DNA of 64,000 bases from Aedes albopictus (lineage: Eukaryota > Arthropoda > Insecta > Diptera > Culicidae), in contig NC_085137.1 of NCBI RefSeq assembly GCF_035046485.1, positions 318,600,739 through 318,664,738 of the forward strand, written 5' to 3'. The number at the start of each line of letters is the position of its first letter. Position 1 is the stretch's first letter. Under the pieces are notes generated by a model that saw only the letters and a list, made by a program, of their open reading frames with translations, did not search any database and was not told the DNA's origin. Shown one piece after another: positions 55,130 through 64,000 of the stretch. Both the position numbers and the translations under genes were made by a program.

Positions 55130-56170
55130 GATACACAAACCCACTTTATTTCAACTTTCGCACTACAGGTACCTTTATTTGACTAGTTTTCCACCCACTT
55201 TCTTACTAGCTATCTCCTACCCCATTTTCCCTTCTTCTACGCAGTCTTCGGGGGCCCCTTCTTCTCGCTCCGCTACTTCACCTTCTCCTTCGTATCTCCT
55301 TCGGTGTCCTTCGCTGTCGCCTTGCGTTGGGTTGGATGGCCGTTCGACACAGTCCGAGTCGCGACTTATGACGTGGCGCGTGAACTCTGGACTTTACAAA
55401 ATGGCCGCGCCTGGAAATACGGCGTCTAGCCAACAGGGGTCTATTCGGCCGACGGAGCGGCGCTTTGAACTTTTGGGCCAAACTTCGGACCACGATTGGT
55501 TCTCACAGGGTTCAGGCGTACTTCCGGCAATCCTCCGGGTAAACTTGGAAGAATACGCGGGTAAGTAGGCACAGCGCTATTCGCAGGTAAGCACTGGCTT
55601 TTAAACTTTAGCACAGGGGTCCTATTGGGGAGGTTTTTTGGCGGTTAATGATAAGGGTGGTCAGAATAAGGATTGGCTTTGGATTACCTGGATGATATTC
55701 GTTAATCACTTCCTCCACTTCGCACTTTCACTCGAATTATATGACAAAGTCACTTTTACAACTTTCCTTCCAGAATAATTTCAAATTTTAGCTTTTGCTT
55801 GTTGAGCTCACGTCTTGCTTTCTCGAGATATGCAACGTAATTGTCTGGGTTAGCGATGGCGGTTCATTCTCCAAGCCTTCGACCGTGCTGTAATCCGCCC
55901 ATCAATTTCGCCCCATCATGGCCGCCCAACATGTTCTTCTGCGACGCCTGGTGGTGAGTAGCGGAACTATTTGCTACGTTACATCACAGTGGGTGTTGGG
56001 TAGTGTCCAGATGTAATATTTAAGCACTTCCTTGGATATATTTTACACAACAACGATACACAAAATCACGACAATCTCACAAATCTTGCACACTTTACAC
56101 ACCACTGGTTACACTACTTTCAACTTCCGAAGGTAAATCTTAAATTTAATAATGTCAATTTTCGATTTTT
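55130..56170 (-). other. GC-rich LTR-like or exon-like segment, unresolved
   Basis: CpG-rich sequence unlike its neighbours. On the minus strand there are polyadenylation-like 'caaataaag' and 'gaaataaag' near 55150-55190, an R-rich frame (55278-55493) and, further upstream, a protein-like piece 'AIANPDNYVAYLEKARRE' followed by 'LNKQKLKFEIILEGKL' (about 55850-55765) with gag-like character. On the plus strand an ATG at about 55916 gives 'MAAQHVLLRRLV' before GTGAGT. It may be a decayed LTR retrotransposon (LTR plus gag start, minus strand) or a host promoter-exon. I cannot decide. Confidence 0.3.
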
Positions 56171-56379
56171 GCCAACCTGAATCCCCTTAGTGCTGTGGCC
56201 AGCTCAAATATCTGTCGACATGCTTTATTTCCTTGTTGAGGCTGCACCGCCAAGAGCATCTGGGTCTGCCTCTACTGCGTAGAATGTGGCCGACCCACCT
56301 CCACTTTCGCTCCCAAATTTCTGTCGCTATCGGCTTTTGATGACTTTGGAGATGCAATTGTGAGGCCACTATGCACGAA

Positions 56380-56868
56380 TTACACAGCGTAACAAAAATT
56401 AACTTTTTGTCTGTCTCAAGAGCAAACTTATGTGTCTCCGAAGGATTTTGGGCCGCTGAATCCGAATCCGGGTTCAGATTTGCTCTAACACGTCACAATT
56501 TTGAGCTATACCTCAATTTATAGGGCAAAATATGCGATTTTGGGCTTTTTTGATTGCAAGCCACTAAGTAAGGAAATATTTTTTATTTCTTATTATTATT
56601 ATTCTAAACGAAATATTTTGCATAAGTCGTTAATTTAGATGTTAATTGACCAATTAACCTTTTGATTGCTTAAAAAAAAATATTTCCTTGCTTTATGGCT
56701 TGCAGTCAAAAAAGCCCAAAATCGCATATTTTGCCCTATAAATTGAGGTATAGCTCAAAATTGTGACGTGTTAGAGCAAATCTGAGCCCGGATTCGGATT
56801 CAGCGGCCCAAAATCCTTCAGAGACACATAAGTTTGCTCTTGAGACAAAAAAATGTTGCGCTGTGTTA
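56380..56868. mobile_element. 483-bp foldback with CACAGCG termini, 3-bp TTA duplication
   Basis: Element 56383-56865. Left 'CACAGCGTAACAAAAATTAAC', right mirror 'TGTTGCGCTGTG'. Arms of about 200 bp share 'agcaaacttatgtgtctc', 'gattttgggccgctgaatcc' and 'aggtatagctcaaaattgtg'. TTA occurs at 56380-56382 and 56866-56868. CAC ends with a 3-bp duplication fit CACTA-type (EnSpm) elements; this is an inference from termini only. Confidence 0.75.
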
Positions 56869-57979
56869 TATACCTATTAATTATCTATTAATTACTTTAA
56901 TTACCTATTACTTATTCATCATCTATTAATGAATATCTGCAGCCGTTGAGTATTCTCCACTTATATACACCTAGTCTGACTGGCATACAAGAGCACAGAT
57001 TTCACGTTCGAGTTGAAAATTCGGATTTTGGTGCGCCGACCAATCTGGTTGATTTTGCATACATTTCTTAAACTCTCGAATACCCCAATATCGGCTGCAG
57101 AAAAACAAGGGTTGTGATTTACACTAGCAGCTATTCTGTAAATAGCTAAGGCGACGTAAGACATCGTAGAAAAGAAGAATGTCGTTGGCATTTGAGGCTT
57201 ACTCGACTTCGTCGGCTAGGGAGTCCGCCCATGCTCTTTTGTCCCGTCTACGCTTATCTTCCTTCTCGAAAGCCGAATTGCGCTAACATGGTACAACTTT
57301 GGCTCGTCATGTTTTCGCTCGCTCTATCGCGGCTTTGGCGTTCCTTCGCTCCTCTATTTTCATCCAGTTGTTATCTGTGATCCATTGCTTTCTTCGGGTG
57401 CGTAGCTCACCCAAATTATTCTCGCCGGTGGTGATGAAAGCGTTCTTGATGGCACTCCATTGATCTTCTACGCTTCCACCTTCCGGAATATCCACAACAC
57501 GGTTATACGACTGCAGTGTCTTCCAGTCGGCTTGTGTTGAGCCGGCGTCCGATTTTCTCTTCCTGTCGATGGATTCTAGCAATGCGCAGTCAGATCTAGC
57601 CGATTAAGAGATGATGGTCGGGCGAAATGTTAGATGGCTCCGTCTACATTTTCGGCTGATGCAGATGTGGTCGATTTGATTTTCCGTGACGCCATCACGG
57701 GAAACCCATGTCACTTTGTACACTGGTCGAAGAGGAAAAAGCGATCCCCCAATCACCATGTCATTGTTGTCACAAAACTGTGCAAACCGCTCACCATTCT
57801 CTATTATTTTTCCGATACCATGGTGTGCCATGAGTCCGAGTTGTCCGACCTTTTGGAGTCTTATCCACGACCGCTTCACTTTAAAAGTTCTTTTTGTCTT
57901 GCAATTCATCAGCATCGTTTGGCACGTAACATTGGATCATAGTAAGGTTTCGTACCCGTGTTCTGAATCTGGCTACAAT

Positions 57980-59161
57980 TACAGTCGAGTCTCTTACTAA
58001 ACGAATTCCTATTAAACGGATTCCTATTAAACGAACTCCTACTAGAGGGGTGAGCGTTTATAGGAGACTAAGAGCTTATGGGATTTCGGCTTTTTGGGGG
58101 TGTGGCCTATTATCTCGGGTGTGTTAAGAGTTAGCGCAATACTTTCTTCGGCAAAGTTTTAGGGCTTGATAAGATCTACCCTTTAGAACTTTGGTTCATA
58201 TGATTAGTTGGCAACTTGGCCGCTAGAGGGACCATCAACAATTTGATGCTAAATTGCACTACAGGAACTATATCAGGTTGTCAAGCAAACGTTACGATAT
58301 GCGACTGCTCAAGACCCTGGTAATTTGGAAGGATAGTGTCTTCGGGAAAGTTGTTGGGTACGCCAATAACTTACTGACGATGAGTTGCAAAGTTCGAAAT
58401 TCCTTCACTGGGCGGCGCTAGTGAGCAAGTAAATTTTCAAATCCTCATATCTCAGAATCCCGATAACTTAGAAAGCTGGTGTCTTTGGCAAAGTTGATCA
58501 GTATGACATGAACTTGCATAAAAATAAACACTGCCGTAGACATCAACTTTCTAAGTTATCAGGATTCTGAGCTATGACATTTCTAAAATTTGCATGTTCA
58601 CTAGCGCCGCCTAGTGGCTGAACTGCGAAACAAGTGTTAATTTTTATGTAAGTTTATGTCATTCTGATCAACTTTTCCAAAGACACCAGCTTTCTAAGTT
58701 ATCGGGATTCTGAGATATGAGGTTTTGAAAATTTACTTGCTCACTAGCGCCGCCCAGTGGAGGAATTTCGAACTTCGCAACTCATCGTCAGTAAGTTATT
58801 GGCGTACCCAACAACTTTCCCGAAGACACTATCCTTCCAAATTCTCAGGGTCTTGAGCAGTCGCATATCGTAACGTTTGCTTGACAACCTGATATGGTTC
58901 CTGTAGTGCAATTTAGCATCAAACTGTTGATGGTCTCTCTAGCGGCCAAGTTGCCAACTAATCATATGAACCAAAGTCCTAAGTGGTAGATCTTATCAAG
59001 CTCTAAAACTTTTCCGAAGAAAGTATTGCGCTAACTCTTAACACACCCGAGATAATAGGCCACACCCCCAAAAAGCCGAAATCCCATAAGCTCTTAGTCT
59101 CCTATTAAGCGGATTCCTATTGCGCCCCCCGACCAGTGATTATATAAGAGTCTCTACTGTA
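57980..59161. mobile_element. 1178-bp foldback, pogo/Tc1-like ends, TA duplication
   Basis: Element 57982-59159 flanked by TA on both sides. Left 'CAGTCGAGTCTCTTACTAAAC', right mirror 'TATAAGAGTCTCTACTG'. About 500-bp arms match in inverted order ('gcttatgggatttcggcttt', 'gtctcctataa'). The phrase 'ttctaagttatcgggattc' occurs three times near the centre. Internal 'gtgtcttcgggaaagttg' is shared with 48474-50322. No transposase. Confidence 0.8.
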
Positions 59162-59258
59162 TTCTGTCATTAATAAGTTCCCACTGCATGAGCGCAACGT
59201 GAGTGTGAGCGATGAGCAGGAAGTCAAGTCCACGGTGACGAGGAGCGTGTTTACCTCG

Positions 59259-59422
59259 TAGGGGAAGATTCAAAAATTACGTCCATCGTTTTTCGGGATT
59301 TCTGAACCCCCCCTCCCCCCTCTGTCACGCAATTTCCCTATACCCAATACACGTACTGTCACACTTTTCTAGACCCCCCCCCCCTCCCCCAAATGTTGGA
59401 CGTAATTTTTGAACGTTCCCTA
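59259..59422. mobile_element. 160-bp MITE, 'caaaaattacgtcc' termini, TA duplication
   Basis: Left 'ggggaagattcaaaaattac', right mirror 'cgtaatttttgaacgttccc', with C-rich tracts ('aacccccc', 'gacccccc') inside. TA at 59259-59260 and 59421-59422. Inserted in the RTE endonuclease frame, where it adds a spurious Gly run to the minus-strand frame 59325-59546. Confidence 0.8.
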
Positions 59423-59985
59423 GGCCAGAGTATAGCAGAATTTGACCCGACGCCAATCTGTGTTCCCCAAAATTCGACCAACGTTCTTCGCTCAGTCCAA
59501 GGATCTCAAGCTTCGTACGAAATGCCTCATTGGCTAGTTGTGCCAATTTAGCCTGCTGGGTTAGGGTTAATACTTTCCAAGTTCCAATTCTTGTCCGTTG
59601 TTTCGCGCTGAAAGTCGTTGTTGAATCAGATAATAGAAATACACTAGAACTCCAATGGCGCTGTAGTCACTCTTCTAATTTAATTATTTTAATAACTTTA
59701 ATTGCAATAACTTACTATTATTAAGAGGCCATCTTGTAGAGGAGCTTTTGTTTTGGTAAACAAACTTAACTTGACACTTCTAGTACCGCTGCTGACGCTG
59801 TAAGGGCGTGGCAAACTAGATGTTAGCCACATGAATAGTCGCGACATTGGACTTCTGTGGCTAGTTATTCTTCTTATCAGATCGTGATCTTTCATTTTTG
59901 GTTTGTGTAACGGTTTTTGAGTTTCGAGAACCGTAGGTTGTTAACCTAAGGTCGCCTATCCACTGTAATGGGGCTGCCACCTTCC

Positions 59986-60549
59986 CAAGCAGCACACTTT
60001 GTTACAACTAAAGGCGTCATTAAACTGTTTGTCATAATGACAAATATTTGCCATTGTAGTCCGACATTCATCCGAGGTTGCCATGATTTACGTTGTGTTG
60101 GTCATTTGTTGGGTTTGTTTGGCCAAATATTTGTCATGTCTAATGGGACCCTAAATCACGTTAATTTGTACGCGACAAATTCAAAAATCGATTTTAAAAG
60201 ACTGCAACGTCGATTTCTACAGCTATGTCACCGAAAAAGCGCAGGAGGTGGAGCCTGTGCAACATACAGGGGATAGACAAAATGATCGGGACAGGCAAAA
60301 TTTTCACATTTCAAAAAATGTGCAACTAGCTGTAACTTTTCGAATAGTGCATCAAATATTCTCAAATTTTAACTGTAAGTTCATCAACTAGTTATGTATC
60401 AGTGGTCCAAATTTGGGAAAGACCGGGCCATTCTCCAAGAAGTTATAAAGATTCTTGGAGAAGGTAAAATTATCCGATAGCCAACTTTGAGCTGTTATAT
60501 CTCCGGATTCAATGAACCGAATGCAATGAAATTTTGACCATTTATGACT
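59986..60549. other. No gene; probable MITE half at 60266-60545
   Basis: 59986-60265 is unassigned. From 60266, 'acaggggatagacaaaatga', 'gatcgggacaggcaaaattt' and 'tgcaactagctgtaactttt' resemble one end of a common mosquito MITE, but the second inverted end is weak ('gactgtagt' at 60546). The L1-like element begins just after. Confidence 0.4.
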
Positions 60550-60715
60550 GTAGTTAGGTTCAAGCTCTCGCTGCAACCAGACGTGTTTTTCAACCGCGCT
60601 TTGTATTGCTATTTTCGGTCTCGCTTTCGGTCTCCCACTGCTGTGAGGAGAACGTATTTCGCGTCAGATTTCCTGGCGACAATAGAAATCTGTGCTATCC
60701 AACGCGTTAGCAACC

Positions 60716-62035
60716 ATGACCACCGTGCGTGCTCGAGAAAATACCTTTAAGGTAGATTTGTCAAACTTTCCCAAACGCCCGTCGTTTGAAGAAATCCATG
60801 GCTTCATCCATGAGACGATTGGTCTCACCGTCGACCAAGTGCTGCGTTTGCAGATGAACCACGCGCAAAATTGCGCGCATGTGAAGTGCCGTGATCTTAA
60901 GACTGCCCAGGATGCGGTGGACAGGCATGACAACCGTCATGAGCTCGAGGTCAACAGAACCAAGTTCAGAGTCCGTTTGGCGATGGATGACGGGGGTGTG
61001 GAGATAAAAATCCACGACCTGTCCGAGAATGTGAGGAATGAGGACATTGCCGCCTACTTGAAGCAGTTCGGAGACGTAGTTTCAATTAAGGAACAAGTAT
61101 GGGGAGAAAATTTCGTTTTCAAAGGCGTGTCATCCGGAGTTCGAGTGGCCAAAGTTATTCTGCGCAGGCACATCAAGTCGTTTGTCTCGATTTGTGGTGA
61201 AGAGACACTAGTGTCTTACCGAAACCAACCACAATGGTGCAAGCATTGCACAAACCCGTCCCATCCAGGGAACACATGCGTAGAAAATAAAAAGTTGTTG
61301 GGACAAAAGGTCGACCTCAACAACAGACTAAAAGCAGTGCAAAACAAATCGAGCTATGCCAGCGTGTTGAACCAGCTTTCAAACGTAGCCTCACTGATGC
61401 CAGAGTTCGTAGGCACCAATTTGAATCAGCTCAACGATGCCGCTCGCACATCTCGTGCACAAACAGTAGCTGATGAAGCTACTTCCTCCTGCGCAAACGT
61501 CCCCGCGCCGTCGAAATACGACGAACGAATGGACGAGAACGAAGGAATAGATAACACCGTGATTCCCGCTGCTGTGGCTGCTGCTGTTGTTGCTGTTGAT
61601 GATGTCCCTGCTATCGACGACCCCGCCGCCGCCGCTCCCGCCGCCGCTCCCGCCAACGACCACGCCATCCACTCCACCGCCACCGTCGCTGTTACCGCCG
61701 CCACCGCCTCCGCCGCCGCCGCCGTCGTCGTCGCCCCGATTGCTGTTGCTGCTGCTGCTGCTAAAAATGTGTGCCGTTCGTCGGAAGATCAATCCACCCA
61801 GAAGCCGACAAAGGATCGACCAGATGCCAACGTGACTGTGCCTGGCCATGTGAGTGCCTTCAAAATTCCCTCAAATCCCATCCCATCCAAATCTTTTTCC
61901 ATGGAGATTTCCGAAAGCGAAAGCAACGAGTCGTCCACTGAGAGTGGACCATTCACGAAGGTCAAGCGTGGAAGAGGACGTCCAAAAAAACAGAAGCTGG
62001 ACGCGCCTTCATCAATTTTGGCCGATTCTGCCTAA
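60716..62035 (+). CDS. L1-like ORF1 protein: RNA-binding, CCHC knuckle, Ala-rich tract, AT-hook
   Basis: 439 aa from ATG 60716 (context 'gcaaccATGa', preferred to upstream GTG codons). Residues 1-170 contain two RRM-like or gag-like halves ('FEEIHGFIHETIGLTVDQV', 'GVEIKIHDLSENVRNEDI', 'AAYLKQFGDVVSIKEQVWG'). A perfect CCHC zinc knuckle spans C175-x2-C178-x4-H183-x4-C188. Residues about 282-350 are an Ala/Val/Pro tract encoded by imperfect GCC/GCT repeats, likely length-variable. A basic AT-hook-like 'KRGRGRPKKQK' lies at 417-427 near the C-terminus. Family role: binds element RNA and forms the RNP delivered to the nucleus. The antisense of the GC repeats gives Gly- and Pro-rich shadow frames, which are not genes. 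Confidence 0.88.
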   Translation: MTTVRARENTFKVDLSNFPKRPSFEEIHGFIHETIGLTVDQVLRLQMNHAQNCAHVKCRDLKTAQDAVDRHDNRHELEVNRTKFRVRLAMDDGGVEIKIHDLSENVRNEDIAAYLKQFGDVVSIKEQVWGENFVFKGVSSGVRVAKVILRRHIKSFVSICGEETLVSYRNQPQWCKHCTNPSHPGNTCVENKKLLGQKVDLNNRLKAVQNKSSYASVLNQLSNVASLMPEFVGTNLNQLNDAARTSRAQTVADEATSSCANVPAPSKYDERMDENEGIDNTVIPAAVAAAVVAVDDVPAIDDPAAAAPAAAPANDHAIHSTATVAVTAATASAAAAVVVAPIAVAAAAAKNVCRSSEDQSTQKPTKDRPDANVTVPGHVSAFKIPSNPIPSKSFSMEISESESNESSTESGPFTKVKRGRGRPKKQKLDAPSSILADSA

Positions 62036-62164
62036 CAAAACTAGCGACGATCTCAAAGCTATCCGACAATCCTACTCTATTAATATGTACCCGATTCCAA
62101 TCCCAATTATTAACCTCGAGTCAGCCGCGAGTATGTTCGGCTCCCCGTCTCATAACCAGATAAA

Positions 62165-64000
62165 ATGAATCATCTTGCAACTATTAGTTATAATATTGGT
62201 TCAATTAATATTAACGCCATCTCAAACGATACTAAAATTGCTGCACTCCGCTCATTTGTTCGTCTGGTTGATTTGGACATCATTCTCCTGCAAGAGGTTC
62301 AATCTGCAAGCCTGTGTATCCCTGGATATAACATCGTTTTCAATATAGATGAGGCCAAAAGAGGTACTGCAATCGCCCTCAAATCCCATATACCCTATTC
62401 AAATGTCCAAAGAAGTTTGGACAGTCGTATTCTAACGGTTAAGGTCTCGAACACTGTTACAATCTGCAACATTTACGCACATTCCGGAACCCAAAACTAT
62501 TCCTCACGAGAAAAACTTTTCAGAGAACAATTGCCGTTTTATCTTCAAAATTCCGCTGAACACATTATACTAGGAGGTGATTTTAACAGTGTCATAGATG
62601 CAAAAGATGCCACTGGTTCGAGTAATTTCAGTCTGTCTTTCAAACAAATAGTAGACAATGTACATCTTTCTGATACGTGGAATTGCCTTCACAGAAATAT
62701 GATCGCATATAGTTTTATTCGCCCGAATTCTGCCTCTCGTCTGGATCGAATTTACATTTCTAGGTCGCTTGTTCCGCATCTTCGCACTTCGGAGTTGTTC
62801 GCCACATCTTTTTCAGACCATAAGGCATACAAGATTCGCTGCTGTCTACCGAACCTGGGTAAACCACACGGTCGTGGCTATTGGTCTATTCGTGCGCACG
62901 TCCTGAACGAAGAAAATTTGGAAGAATTTGAGCAAAAGTGGAATCGTTGGTTGCGAGTTCGTCGAAACTACGACAGTTGGATGTCGTGGTGGATACAATT
63001 TGCCAAACCAAAAATTCGTAGTTTTTTCAGATGGAAGACTAACGAATCGTTCCGTGAATTTCATGCTACTAACGAATTGTTGTACCGTAAGTTAAGAGAG
63101 GCATATGATGAACTGTATCAAAACCCTAATGGAATCACGAAAGTTAACGAAATCAAAGCGAGGATGCTTCAAGTGCAAAGTCATTTTTCAAAGGCATATG
63201 AACGCCTCAATGATCGATTTGTATGCGGAGAAAAAATATCGGCTTTTCAGATAGGTGAACGCTGCCGGAAAAAAACTATGATCAGTTCCATACGCCATCA
63301 AGAACGCCATCTGACAGACGTTTCTGAGATAGAAAATCATGTATACGATTTTTTCAAAAACTTGTATACTGAGCAAGAACTCAATAGTAGCGAACATTTT
63401 CCAACCAATCGAGTAATCCCTCTAGATTCAGACTCAAATAACGCTATGATGAATGAAATCACGACTGCGGAAATCTTTTTTGCAATTAAGGAAAGCGCCT
63501 CGAGAAAATCCCCTGGGAACGATGGAATCCCCAAGGAATTTTACTTGAAGGCTTTCGATGTCATCCACCCACAGCTCAATTTGATTATTAACGAGGCTTT
63601 AAGACAAAACATTCCTGATGAGTTTGTTGAAGGGGTCATAGTACTATGTAAAAAGAAATCAAATGATCAAACATTGAAAGGATATAGACCAATAAGTCTC
63701 TTGAACTATGACTACAAACTCCTTTCAAGAATTCTTAAACAGCGTCTGGAAAACGTAATGATCGAAAATAATCTTCTCACGGTCAGTCAAAAATGCTCAA
63801 ATTCTGATCGTACTATTTTTGAAGCAATCCATTCAGTCAAAGATCGAATTGCAGAGCTCAATTGCCGTCGTTTATCTGGAAAACTGATTTCTATTGACCT
63901 AGATCATGCTTTTGATCGGGTTAGTAAGAATTTTTTGATGGTTGTGATGCGGAACTTTCATGTGAACCCCAATTTCATTGAGCTCTTAGGGAAGATTATG
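62165..64000 (+). CDS. L1-like ORF2 (APE endonuclease plus reverse transcriptase), partial at window edge
   Basis: ATG at 62165; 612 codons open to 64000 with no stop, so the true C-terminus is outside. Endonuclease (1-235): 'SYNIGSININA' at the start, 'DIILLQEVQ', 'ICNIYAHSG', 'LGGDFNSVID' (Asp139, Asn141), 'SRLDRIYIS' and 'SFSDHKAYK' (Asp218-His219), a full set of APE catalytic motifs. Linker 235-420 is basic. RT begins with 'SPGNDGIPKEFYLKAF', 'LKGYRPISLLNYDYKLLS' (from 504) and 'SIDLDHAFDRV' (576-586; catalytic Asp578). The window ends before the YxDD box. The ATG overlaps a TGA in another frame (ATGA), and ORF1 ends 129 bp upstream in the same frame. The product would nick DNA and reverse transcribe element RNA. 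Confidence 0.88.
   Translation, partial: MNHLATISYNIGSININAISNDTKIAALRSFVRLVDLDIILLQEVQSASLCIPGYNIVFNIDEAKRGTAIALKSHIPYSNVQRSLDSRILTVKVSNTVTICNIYAHSGTQNYSSREKLFREQLPFYLQNSAEHIILGGDFNSVIDAKDATGSSNFSLSFKQIVDNVHLSDTWNCLHRNMIAYSFIRPNSASRLDRIYISRSLVPHLRTSELFATSFSDHKAYKIRCCLPNLGKPHGRGYWSIRAHVLNEENLEEFEQKWNRWLRVRRNYDSWMSWWIQFAKPKIRSFFRWKTNESFREFHATNELLYRKLREAYDELYQNPNGITKVNEIKARMLQVQSHFSKAYERLNDRFVCGEKISAFQIGERCRKKTMISSIRHQERHLTDVSEIENHVYDFFKNLYTEQELNSSEHFPTNRVIPLDSDSNNAMMNEITTAEIFFAIKESASRKSPGNDGIPKEFYLKAFDVIHPQLNLIINEALRQNIPDEFVEGVIVLCKKKSNDQTLKGYRPISLLNYDYKLLSRILKQRLENVMIENNLLTVSQKCSNSDRTIFEAIHSVKDRIAELNCRRLSGKLISIDLDHAFDRVSKNFLMVVMRNFHVNPNFIELLGKIM

Larger units (their letters stand above)
56187..59985 (-). 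pseudogene. RTE-type non-LTR retrotransposon (CFDP2-like family), antisense, with three insertions
   Basis: Minus-strand order from the right: 5' leader ('ggcagccccattacagtgga', near 59950), endonuclease start 'LAQLANEAFRTKLEILGLS' (59500-59546), then 'LLIAHTHVALMQWELIND' and 'NDMVIGGSLFP' with 'ENQIDHICISRKCRRS' (57604-57915). These are followed by the linker 'EDQWSAIKNAFITTGENN' (57307-57582), a large deletion of the RT core, 'RIFNSNVKSVLLYASQTR' (56961-57191) and the C-terminal 'RKWRWVGHILRSRGRPR' (56187-56369). This architecture is the RTE family often misannotated as craniofacial development protein 2-like. Insertions: 56383-56865, 57982-59159 and 59261-59420. Not functional. Confidence 0.8.
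60550..64000 (+). mobile_element. L1-clade (Tx1/L1-like) non-LTR retrotransposon, runs off the window
   Basis: A 5' leader from about 60550 ('caagctctcgctgcaaccag') is followed by intact ORF1 (60716-62035) and ORF2 (from 62165, open to 64000). No stop or frameshift was found by eye in either. The APE endonuclease with a CCHC ORF1 and the RT motif 'GYRPISLLNYDYK' place it in the L1 group. It is the least damaged element in the window, but the 3' half lies outside. Confidence 0.88.

Noticed and set aside
61391..61849. Gly- and Pro-rich frames overlapping the L1-like ORF1
   Set aside because: Antisense and out-of-frame shadows of the GCC/GCT tract in ORF1.

Overview
The window is repeat-dense eukaryotic DNA that looks like an Aedes mosquito chromosome (A. 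aegypti or a close relative). Reasons: several RTE/JAM1-like non-LTR retrotransposon relics, Feilai-like tRNA-derived SINEs ending in (AAG)n or (AG)n, an L1-like and a CR1-like element, many palindromic MITEs, AT-rich 'ggaattcc'-type decayed repeats, and a 500-N scaffold gap. No bacterial, organellar or complete host protein gene is visible. Species is an inference from repeat families I recognise, not a database result.

Left part (1-21 kb): a diverged direct duplication, the gap, a perfect 132-bp-arm foldback (3817-4089), a 12-bp minisatellite (4.25-5.27 kb), and a non-repetitive stretch (about 5.9-7.06 kb) that reads like a dipteran noncoding 5' exon ending at CAG/GTACGG. An ancient decayed satellite (7.5-11.9 kb) follows, split by an antisense RTE relic and a nest of MITEs. 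Then come AT-rich decayed repeats, more MITEs, a Helitron 3' end (16.7 kb) and a 124-bp satellite (17.1-19.9 kb) of 21 units with a 1321-bp higher-order repeat.

Middle part (21.4-33.4 kb): one RTE copy cut into three pieces. A 3.2-kb terminal-inverted-repeat (TIR) element (22133-25369) carries two SINEs and a MITE. A 6.5-kb element (26470-33001) contains a hAT-like element (26940-31958), which contains a CR1-clade retrotransposon with long intact ORF1 and ORF2. From 33.4 to 46.6 kb there are more MITE copies, a second RTE relic with a 344-bp non-autonomous Helitron inside it, SINEs, and three non-TE islands (about 35.9-37.3, 41.3-41.8 and 45.2-46.4 kb) with candidate but unproven exons.

Right part (46.7-64 kb): an RTE 5' fragment split by a 4.6-kb element with about 600-bp TIRs. 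That element holds a hAT element with exact 8-bp target-site duplications (TSDs), and the hAT holds a 1849-bp foldback with CACAGTG termini and an exact 5-bp TSD. An inverted RTE fragment, an unresolved GC-rich segment and a third RTE type (antisense, with three MITE-like insertions) follow. The right edge is an L1-like element on the plus strand with an intact ORF1 (RNA-binding, CCHC, AT-hook) and an ORF2 open for 612 codons to the end of the window. Genes here do not form an operon or pathway; the only plausible working units are the two non-LTR retrotransposons, whose ORF1 and ORF2 products would form RNPs that copy their own RNA into chromosomal DNA.
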